In this document: positions 1 to 5,338 of the stretch, in pieces
How the letters are laid out: each line of letters starts with the position of its first letter
Position numbering within the stretch: position 1 is the stretch's first letter
DNA from: Chlorobium sp.
GTDB taxonomy: Bacteria; Bacteroidota; Chlorobiia; Chlorobiales; Chlorobiaceae
Reading direction: 5' to 3'
NCBI GenBank assembly: GCA_026193435.1
Contig: JAPHUN010000160.1
Coordinates: 1-5,338, forward strand
DNA length: 5,338 nt
Notes under the pieces: generated by a model
The model's database searches: none
What the model saw: the letters and a program-made list of their open reading frames with translations, nothing else
Told to the model about the DNA's origin: nothing
Program-made: the position numbers and the translations under genes

Positions 1-1
1 A

Positions 2-232
2 TTTGGAGAAGCGGTAAGGGGAGAAGGGGCGGCATCCTCCCAGGCGATATGGCAGCGTGTGCTCGAGAGCTTTTCATGGAGGATGGATCAGATCAAAGAG
101 GGTATTCTTCCCCTTGCCGGGACTGATGAAGCTCCTGAATGTGCTCCGCCTCCAGGCCTCGAGGCATTGGCCGCTATCGATGTGCCGTACAATCCATACC
201 GCTTTCTTGAAGGATGGGAGCCCTGCCAATGA
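2..232 (+). CDS. C-terminal end of an AddB-like PD-(D/E)XK nuclease (5' partial)
   Basis: An open frame enters from the left edge and stops at TGA 230-232, giving 76 codons ending in NPYRFLEGWEPCQ. The stretch WQRVLESFSWRMDQIKEGIL resembles the helix and 'EG-x-hydrophobic-P' segment that follows the nuclease core in RecB/AddB-family nucleases, where the protein usually finishes in a cysteine-containing 'iron staple'. The catalytic core lies outside the window, so the activity cannot be seen. The main support is context: the stop overlaps the start of an AddA-type helicase-nuclease (ATGA at 229-232), the usual addB-addA arrangement. If right, the product would be the partner subunit that helps process double-strand ends in the cytoplasm. 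Only two cysteines are present in the visible tail (codons at 140-142 and 224-226), fewer than the three expected at the C-terminus of a classic Fe-S AddB. A different RecB-like nuclease or an unrelated protein remains possible. Confidence 0.6.
   Translation, partial: FGEAVRGEGAASSQAIWQRVLESFSWRMDQIKEGILPLAGTDEAPECAPPPGLEALAAIDVPYNPYRFLEGWEPCQ
216..220 (+). promoter_or_regulatory. Ribosome binding site that decides the helicase start
   Basis: GGGAG ends 8 bases before ATG 229, a normal Shine-Dalgarno spacing. The in-frame ATG at 214 has GAAGG directly against it with no spacing and would only add the residues MGALP, which are not part of the family. ATG 229 also gives the ATGA overlap with the preceding stop, so it is the preferred start and implies translational coupling. 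Confidence 0.6.
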
Positions 233-3200
233 ACGCGAACACAATTACCTTTATCAGCGCCGGGGCAGGTTCGGGAAAAACCACCCGACTGACTGAGATC
301 CTTGGAGAGAAGCTTCTTGGCAGAGAGGCAGAACCGGACGGCATCATAGCCACAACGTTTACCAACAAGGCGGCGGCTGAACTCAAGGAACGGGTGCGCA
401 GCATGCTTCTTGAAAAGAACCGTCAGGATCTTGCCGTTTCGATTGCCGAAGCGCAGATCGGGACGGTAAACAGCGTTTGCGGGGGGCTTTTGAAGCGGTT
501 TGCTTTTGAACTCGGGTTGACTATGGAGCAAAAAGTGATTGACGAGCATGCGGCAATGGAGCGACTCTCAAGGGCGCTTGACGGAGCGGTTTGCCTTGCT
601 GAACGTGAAGAGATCACGGCCCTTGCACAACGGCTGGGGTTTGTCGATGCAAGGACGGGAAACCTGTTATGGAAGGATCATGTGAAAGCGGTCATCGATC
701 TTGCCCGCTACAACACCATCGATGCAGAAAGCTTCGATGAGTTTGCCCGAAAGAATGCGGATGAACTGCTTGCCCTTTTTCCTGAAGCAGTTGGTGACAG
801 GTTTGAAGAGGAGGTGCTTTCGGAAATAACCTCATTGAAAAAAAAGGTTCAGGAAGATCTGGCAATAAAGCCGCTTAAAAACACCCGGCGCTATCTCGAT
901 GCTCTTCTTCATTTCGAGCACTCCCTCGAAACCGGAACATTTGCATGGAAAGAGTGGCTGAAAATGGCAAAGGAAAAGCCACGAAAGGATCTGCACGAAG
1001 AGACTGAACGGCTGAACATGCTTTGCAGGAACGTGGTTTCCCATCCCGGGCTGCACAGGGATATTCGTGACTATCTTTCGAAGATTTTTTCCGTGGCATC
1101 CCTGACCCTGGGGATCTATCAGCAGCAGAAGCAGGATATGGGGCTTGTTGACTTCGCCGACCAGGAGTTCCGGTTGCTGGAAGGTCTCGATAACCCTTTG
1201 GTCAGGAGCCATCTTGAAGACAAACTGCATCTGTTGCTGGTAGATGAGTTTCAGGATACCAGCCCGATTCAGCTTGCGCTGTTTCTCAAGCTCTCAAGTC
1301 TTGCACGGAGGACATACTGGGTGGGTGACATCAAGCAGGCGATATACGGTTTTCGCGGGGGAGACGCCCGGCTTATGCAAGCAGTGCTGAATTTTCTGCC
1401 GGACGGTAGCAAGGAAGTTCTCGGCCGGTCATGGCGGTCGGTGCCGTCACTTGTTGGCGCGGTCAATGCTGTTTTCTGTCGTTCTTTCGGGGAGACTCTC
1501 GCAAGAGAGAATATTGAGCTCATGCCTGAACGTCATGAACATCCTTCACAGGGTTCCTGCTTTCGGTGGGATCTTGGATCCGGTGGGCTGGAGCAGCAGT
1601 ACGAGGCTCTTGCGGCAGGAGTTCAGCGGCTGGTCGATGAGGGTTTCGAGGTGTTCGAGAAAAAGGAAGAAGTATGGCGCAAGGTGCGTTTCGGTGATAT
1701 TGCCATACTTTCCCGAACCAATGCGCATGTGCAGAAGATAGCTGCAATCCTGAAGCAGAACGGCATACCGGCGGCTACCGCACAGCCAGGTTTGCTTGGC
1801 TCGCCGGAAGGCCTGTTCGTTACAGCCGGGCTTCGCCGTCTGATCGATCCTGCCGATACGCTGGCCACTGCTGAACTCTATTCACTGGCAACCTGCAGCG
1901 AGCCCGAAGTATGGTTGCAGAACAGGCTGGACGATCTGGAGTCAGGGAACGACCCCGACCGGTGGCTTGAAGAGGGAAAGAATGCTCATTCCGTCTTGCG
2001 GGAGATTGCCCTGCTGCGGGATCGTTCTCTCGTGTTTTCGCCGTCCGATGTGGTAAAGGCGCTGGTCAGCGCCACCGGTGCGACACGTTACCTGCTTGCA
2101 TGGTGCCGTGATGTGGACATGGCGAGAATGCGTCTGTCGAACATGCAATCGCTTCTGCAACTTGCCGGAGAATATGAGGAAGAATGCGATACAAAGGGTG
2201 TTACAGCGACATTGCAGGGGCTGGTTCACTGGTATGAGCAGCTTGCGGCAGAGGAAAACGATCTCTTTCCCGAGCCACCTGTCAATGCTGTCAGGGTGCT
2301 GACCTATCATACATCCAAGGGGCTCGAATGGCCGGTTGTCGTGCTGCTCGATCTTGACAAGCCGGGAAACGCAGACCTCTGTTCTCCTGTGATCGACAGC
2401 CCTCAGGATGTTGACGCCGGAGCTCCCCTGAAAGACCGGTTTATCCGTTTCTGGCCATCGCCTTTCGTTAAGAGCGAACCGTTTCCCGGTCTTGAATCGG
2501 TCATGCAGAGCAGGGAAGCGCGACAGGCTGCGGAACTGTCGAGGGATGAGTCGGCAAGGCTGCTCTACGTGGCCATGACCCGCGCAAGGGATTGCCTTGT
2601 GCTGGGCACGTCATCGAAAAGCAAATCATTTCCCTGGTTGGAACAGGCTGGTGCTGAATGCTTCGTCACCGATGAAGACGACGGTATTGTGCTGCCCGAC
2701 GGAAGCAGGCTGCCTTGTAAACGCTGGGAAAAGCTCAATGAGAGCACGCTGTTGAACCCGGCCGGAAAAGAGCGGATGCCGCTCTTCTGGTACGCTCCGG
2801 TGGAGCCTCCATCAGAACGTCTGCCGGAACAGGTGGTTCCGTCGCTGTTGAGAGCGGAAACGGAAGCTACGGCAGTCGAATCGATCGTATACAGCGGCAC
2901 GATCAATCTGCATGGCAACATGGAAGCAACTGAAAAAGGTACTGTTGTTCATGATATTCTTGCCTTCGCTTTGACGCAGGAGCCGGATGTCTGCGATGCA
3001 GCTTCGGTGGCAACGCTGCTCGAAGGATACGGTGCGGCTGCTTTGTGCGAACCTGAATCCCTTGTCCGCCAGCTTGGAGAATTTCGCCGGATGCTTTCGG
3101 AACGCTGGCCGGACTGCATGTTTCATATCGAAGCTCCGGTTGAGCAGAAGCTGCCCGTGGAACAGGTTCTCAAAGGACAGATTGACCTGCTACTGGAGAC

Positions 3201-3393
3201 GCAAAGGGGCTGGGTGATTATCGATCATAAAATCACGACGCTTGAACGGTGTCAGTGGGAACAAAAAGCCATTGAATACAGCGGGCAGCTTTTTGCATAC
3301 AAGCAGGCTCTGGAAATGGTTACCGGTAAACCGGTAGAAAGCTGCTGGATTCACTTCTTCGCAGCCGGCGGATTTGTCCGCCTGGATGTGTAG
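229..3393 (+). CDS. AddA-type UvrD/REP superfamily 1A helicase with C-terminal RecB-like nuclease domain
   Basis: Predicted ATP-dependent DNA helicase/exonuclease subunit of an AddAB/RecBCD-type complex that unwinds and trims double-strand DNA ends in the cytoplasm to load recombination. The 1054-residue product carries the SF1A motifs in order: Walker A AGAGSGKTT (11-19), motif Ia ATTFTNKAAAEL (41-52), Walker B VDEFQD (338-343), motif III VGDIKQAIYGFRGGD (365-379), motif IV RSWRS (400-404), motif V VLTYHTSKGLEW (690-701) and motif VI LLYVAMTRARD (778-788). The C-terminus is a PD-(D/E)XK nuclease with the usual signature: H908 in GTVVHDIL, D986 in GQIDLLLE, D999 and K1001 in IIDHK, and Q1020-x3-Y1024. 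All expected catalytic residues are present, so both activities should be intact. Only ten residues precede Walker A and no Q-motif glutamine is visible, as in Bacteroidetes-type AddA. It is somewhat shorter than Bacillus AddA or E. coli RecB, both near 1200 residues. It could equally be named RecB-like; I favour AddA because of the overlapping upstream gene. Confidence 0.95.
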   Translation: MNANTITFISAGAGSGKTTRLTEILGEKLLGREAEPDGIIATTFTNKAAAELKERVRSMLLEKNRQDLAVSIAEAQIGTVNSVCGGLLKRFAFELGLTMEQKVIDEHAAMERLSRALDGAVCLAEREEITALAQRLGFVDARTGNLLWKDHVKAVIDLARYNTIDAESFDEFARKNADELLALFPEAVGDRFEEEVLSEITSLKKKVQEDLAIKPLKNTRRYLDALLHFEHSLETGTFAWKEWLKMAKEKPRKDLHEETERLNMLCRNVVSHPGLHRDIRDYLSKIFSVASLTLGIYQQQKQDMGLVDFADQEFRLLEGLDNPLVRSHLEDKLHLLLVDEFQDTSPIQLALFLKLSSLARRTYWVGDIKQAIYGFRGGDARLMQAVLNFLPDGSKEVLGRSWRSVPSLVGAVNAVFCRSFGETLARENIELMPERHEHPSQGSCFRWDLGSGGLEQQYEALAAGVQRLVDEGFEVFEKKEEVWRKVRFGDIAILSRTNAHVQKIAAILKQNGIPAATAQPGLLGSPEGLFVTAGLRRLIDPADTLATAELYSLATCSEPEVWLQNRLDDLESGNDPDRWLEEGKNAHSVLREIALLRDRSLVFSPSDVVKALVSATGATRYLLAWCRDVDMARMRLSNMQSLLQLAGEYEEECDTKGVTATLQGLVHWYEQLAAEENDLFPEPPVNAVRVLTYHTSKGLEWPVVVLLDLDKPGNADLCSPVIDSPQDVDAGAPLKDRFIRFWPSPFVKSEPFPGLESVMQSREARQAAELSRDESARLLYVAMTRARDCLVLGTSSKSKSFPWLEQAGAECFVTDEDDGIVLPDGSRLPCKRWEKLNESTLLNPAGKERMPLFWYAPVEPPSERLPEQVVPSLLRAETEATAVESIVYSGTINLHGNMEATEKGTVVHDILAFALTQEPDVCDAASVATLLEGYGAAALCEPESLVRQLGEFRRMLSERWPDCMFHIEAPVEQKLPVEQVLKGQIDLLLETQRGWVIIDHKITTLERCQWEQKAIEYSGQLFAYKQALEMVTGKPVESCWIHFFAAGGFVRLDV

Positions 3394-3411
3394 CGTTGAC
3401 CAACGCTATGC
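3388..3411 (+). other. Hairpin across the helicase stop codon
   Basis: TAGCGTT (3391-3397) and AACGCTA (3402-3408) form a perfect 7-bp stem with loop GACC. Two G-U pairs and one G-C pair can extend it to 3388/3411. The stop codon TAG 3391-3393 forms the 5' foot. The stem is not followed by a T-run, so a classical intrinsic terminator is not supported; it may instead protect the 3' end of the transcript, slow polymerase, or be a palindromic protein-binding site. A related hairpin lies at 5255-5270. Confidence 0.5.
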
Positions 3412-3559
3412 TCAAATGAACCGTATGACTTTCTCCGGTGCGCATACCATCACTTTCAGGCTGCAAGAACAGGTGTGAATAAACGTCAACAGTAGTATGG
3501 GAAGAATCAAATGATCACGTATTTCATAACGTCACGCACTACCTCGTAAGGATTTGAAA
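3394..3559. other. Intergenic region between helicase and vWA genes
   Basis: This 166-base gap holds the 3' part of the stop-codon hairpin and the ribosome binding site of the vWA gene. A promoter for the downstream pair is expected here because the gap is long compared with the other gene junctions, but I find no -35/-10 pair at proper spacing: TAGTAT (3493-3498) and CATAAC (3525-3530) are weak -10-like hexamers with no matching -35. A 20-codon frame at 3416-3478 has no ribosome binding site and is not called. Confidence 0.4.
3547..3552 (+). promoter_or_regulatory. Ribosome binding site of the vWA gene
   Basis: TAAGGA ends 7 bases before ATG 3560. An in-frame TTG at 3554 sits one base after this site, too close to be used, so the ATG is taken as the start. 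Confidence 0.65.
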
Positions 3560-4789
3560 ATGAACAGAAGCATACTGGTGTTGTTTTTGGTAACCGCGAT
3601 ATTCAGCGGCTCTTCCCTGCAGGCAGGGGTCACAAAGGACTATGGACAAAAGGGTGTCAGGGATCAGGGGAAAACAGATATCCGGAAAGCTATGGACGCG
3701 TATGCGAGGCAATACGCAAATCTCAGACCGATTGAAGAAAGATGTCCGGACGACTATCAGCTGGTGCAGCTCTGTTTGCTGCTCGATACAAGCAACAGTA
3801 TGGACGGTTTGATCCTTCAGGCCAAGAGCCAGCTATGGAAAATTGTTAATGAACTGTCCGGGGCGCATAAAGACGGCAAGGACATTCGTCTTGAGGTTGC
3901 GTTGTATGAATACGGAAACGATAACCTTTCACTCACTTCAGGATATATCAGGCAGGTTACTCCCTTTACGGATAACCTTGATCTTCTGTCCGAGGCGCTG
4001 TTTTCGCTTGAAACAAACGGAGGCTCAGAATATTGCGGACATGTTATCGGGAGCAGCCTCAACAGATTACAATGGAACAGGTCTGATGAGGGGCTGAAAA
4101 TGATTTTTATCGCCGGCAATGAACCGTTTGATCAGGGTTCGGTGAATTTCAGGGTGAGTTGCGGCTGGGCGGCTGAGAGAGATATTTTTGTCAATACCAT
4201 TTATTGCGGTGACTACCAGACAGGAGTCAATACCTTGTGGAAGACGGCAGCAGCCATTGGAGGAGGAAACTATTTCGCGATAGACAGTGACAGATTGACA
4301 AGAGTCGTTGAAACGCCCTATGATGATGATCTTATCATGCTCAACAGCAGGATGAACAGAACCTATGTACCCTATGGAAAGCGTGGAAAGGAGAGTCTGG
4401 CACGTCAATCAGAACAGGATGCAAATGCTTCAGGGCTGTCACAATCGATTTATGCCGAAAGAGCAGCGACAAAAGGCTCGAAACTCTATAAAGCATCAGA
4501 CTGGGATCTGGTTGACGCTCTTGAAGATACACTGGTAACGGTGGATGAGCTTGAAAAAGAATACCTTCCGGATGAGCTGAAGAAGATGAGCTCACAGGAG
4601 CTGAGCAGTTATGTTCAGAAGAAAAAGAAAGAACGCGATGCGCTGAAACAGCAGATTAACGATGTAAGTCGGAAGCGGGACCATTATATCCGGAACAAAG
4701 AGATGGAGGGCGATGGCGCAAGCCTTGGTTCCTCGATTGTCAAGAGCCTGCATCATCAGGCGGAAACAAAGAATTTCAGTTTTCAATAG
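3560..4789 (+). CDS. Exported vWA-domain protein with C-terminal coiled coil
   Basis: 409 residues. The N-terminus is a clear Sec signal peptide (MNR, then hydrophobic SILVLFLVTAIFSG, likely cleaved after LQA at 22), and no other membrane segment follows, so the mature protein should be periplasmic or secreted. A von Willebrand factor A domain spans about 68-245. Its metal-site motif DTSNS (D76, S78, S80) is intact and T152 in ETNGGSE fits the second motif. The third motif reads FIAGNEPF (183-190) where canonical domains have an acidic DG; I recall this GNEPF form as typical of a bacterial vWA family, so it is probably not decay. A charged, lysine-rich coiled coil runs about 344-380, and the tail ends FSFQ, matching the usual end of that family. 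Five mature cysteines (62, 72, 159, 201, 216) could form disulfides. vWA domains mediate metal-dependent protein binding; the partner is unknown. The gene is followed after 17 bases by a second exported protein, a candidate partner. Precise function is not known to me. Confidence 0.9.
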   Translation: MNRSILVLFLVTAIFSGSSLQAGVTKDYGQKGVRDQGKTDIRKAMDAYARQYANLRPIEERCPDDYQLVQLCLLLDTSNSMDGLILQAKSQLWKIVNELSGAHKDGKDIRLEVALYEYGNDNLSLTSGYIRQVTPFTDNLDLLSEALFSLETNGGSEYCGHVIGSSLNRLQWNRSDEGLKMIFIAGNEPFDQGSVNFRVSCGWAAERDIFVNTIYCGDYQTGVNTLWKTAAAIGGGNYFAIDSDRLTRVVETPYDDDLIMLNSRMNRTYVPYGKRGKESLARQSEQDANASGLSQSIYAERAATKGSKLYKASDWDLVDALEDTLVTVDELEKEYLPDELKKMSSQELSSYVQKKKKERDALKQQINDVSRKRDHYIRNKEMEGDGASLGSSIVKSLHHQAETKNFSFQ

Positions 4790-4806
4790 CCATAGTCTGA
4801 TTTATT

Positions 4807-5262
4807 ATGATCCGGACAGGTTTGCGCTGTCGAATTCCAGGTGTTGTGATTGTTGCGTTCTGCTTTTTCTTTGCCGGAGCAGGTATGCAGCACCAACAAC
4901 CTGCCTTTGCACCTCCTCCCGGTAGTGTTCTTCGCAAGGCGGTGCTTGACGCACTGCGTGAGGAGGTGTTTCGGGTTCATGGTCTGGAAGTGAGATTTGT
5001 TGTTGAGTATATGAGCGTGAAGGACAACTGGGCGTGGGTACATACTTTTCCTGAATCTCCGGATGGACGGCAGCATTATGAGGACATATCTGCACTTCTG
5101 AAATATGAGAAAGATGGCTGGACAGTCATTGAAACTCCGTGTACAGAGAACGAAAATCCGGACTGCTGCAATGGGAGTGATTATTTTTATGGGATGCAGA
5201 GTCGCTATCCTGAAGTCCCGTTTGAGATTTTTCCGGTTCAGATTGAAGACGCTTATCGTTGA
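4807..5262 (+). CDS. Small exported protein of unknown function, downstream of the vWA gene
   Basis: 151 residues. The N-terminus has arginines (3, 7, 9) followed by a hydrophobic run GVVIVAFCFFFAGAG (12-26), a probable signal peptide cleaved near 25-35. There is no lipobox I trust. The mature part begins with a proline-rich stretch, then a helix (VLRKAVLDALREEV, 41-54), then alternating hydrophobic strands (VRFVVEYMSV; NWAWVHTFP), a PDGRQHYED turn (85-93), and a strand around GWTVIE (104-109). Cysteines 112, 120 and 121 cluster in a short acidic segment and may pair in the periplasm. The end PEVPFEIFP (135-143) is a conserved-looking tail. I know no named family for it; the pattern suggests a small alpha/beta domain. 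An in-frame TGA at 4798-4800 makes ATG 4807 the first ATG; starting at ATG 4885 would lose the signal peptide. No Shine-Dalgarno is visible, so translation may depend on coupling to the vWA gene 17 bases upstream. Confidence 0.8.
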   Translation: MIRTGLRCRIPGVVIVAFCFFFAGAGMQHQQPAFAPPPGSVLRKAVLDALREEVFRVHGLEVRFVVEYMSVKDNWAWVHTFPESPDGRQHYEDISALLKYEKDGWTVIETPCTENENPDCCNGSDYFYGMQSRYPEVPFEIFPVQIEDAYR

Positions 5263-5270
5263 CAAACGAT
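5255..5270 (+). other. Hairpin across the stop codon of the 151-residue gene
   Basis: ATCGTT (5255-5260) and AACGAT (5265-5270) form a perfect 6-bp stem with loop GACA. The TGA stop (5260-5262) lies at the stem-loop junction. No T-run follows. Loop and lower stem closely match the hairpin at 3391-3408, with a T-A pair in place of a G-C pair at one stem position. Role uncertain: transcript 3' end structure, weak terminator, or a palindromic protein-binding site. Confidence 0.5.
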
Positions 5271-5338
5271 CCGTATACACGCTTCAACACTCCTCCAGTC
5301 ACGCCTCCGACGTTACCTGAAAGAGATTTTCACATCTA

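Noticed and set aside
88..549. 153-codon open frame on the - strand
   Set aside because: It lies opposite the AddB-like tail and the helicase Walker A region, whose motifs prove the + strand frame. No recognisable protein character or ribosome binding site.
3321..3336. Inverted repeat TACCGG-TAAA-CCGGTA
   Set aside because: It lies within the nuclease domain coding sequence between Y1024 and the C-terminus, reads as normal codons, and has no relation to the stop-codon hairpins. Probably chance.
3396..3429. TTGACC as a -35 box for the vWA gene
   Set aside because: It is part of the hairpin and the only -10-like hexamer (TATGAC, 3424-3429) is 22 bases away, outside the workable spacing.
3416..3478. 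20-codon open frame in the intergenic region
   Set aside because: No ribosome binding site, no recognisable sequence character, and length within chance expectation.
3615..3628. GC-rich hairpin CCCTG-CAGG-CAGGG early in the vWA gene
   Set aside because: It encodes the signal peptide cleavage region (SLQAG). It is too far from the start codon to hide the ribosome site, and no second copy or conservation can be shown.
4306..4315. CGTT-GA-AACG, resembling the stop-codon hairpins
   Set aside because: The spacer is two bases rather than four, it is inside coding sequence, and the GAC loop is absent. Treated as coincidence.
4783..5280. 165-codon open frame on the - strand
   Set aside because: It is antisense to the 151-residue gene. 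The + frame has a signal peptide and a sensible domain pattern; the antisense product has no such organisation.
5259..5287. TTGACA as a -35 box for a downstream gene
   Set aside because: A perfect hexamer, but the bases 16-18 downstream (around 5282) do not resemble a -10 box, and TATACA 5274-5279 is too close.

Overview
This window looks like ordinary chromosomal DNA from a Gram-negative bacterium with roughly balanced base composition. The style of the proteins (a compact AddA-type helicase-nuclease that starts almost at its Walker A motif, and an exported vWA protein of a family I recall from Chlorobi, Planctomycetes and Proteobacteria) suggests the Chlorobi/Bacteroidetes side, possibly a green sulfur bacterium. 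That placement is inference from protein character only; there is no rRNA or other decisive marker.

Layout, all on the + strand. (1) Positions 2-232 hold the last 76 codons of a gene that enters from the left, probably an AddB-like PD-(D/E)XK nuclease. (2) Its stop codon overlaps the ATG of a 1054-residue SF1A helicase with a C-terminal RecB-type nuclease domain (229-3393), the AddA-type subunit. The two read as a translationally coupled double-strand-break repair unit that would process DNA ends for RecA-dependent recombination. (3) A 166-base gap (3394-3559) begins with a hairpin that includes the helicase stop codon and ends with a good Shine-Dalgarno site. (4) At 3560-4789 lies a 409-residue exported protein with a von Willebrand factor A domain and a C-terminal coiled coil. 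(5) Seventeen bases later is a 151-residue protein with a signal peptide and a clustered set of cysteines (4807-5262), probably co-transcribed with the vWA gene. (6) The last 76 bases hold no gene I can support.

The helicase/nuclease unit and the exported vWA pair appear functionally unrelated and sit in separate transcription units or at least separate translational blocks. The feature least explained by gene annotation is a pair of related hairpins, with core CGTT-GAC(C/A)-AACG, lying across the stop codons of the helicase gene and of the 151-residue gene. They differ by one compensatory base-pair change in the stem. I see no mobile element, CRISPR array, tRNA or rRNA, and no convincing sigma-70 promoter.
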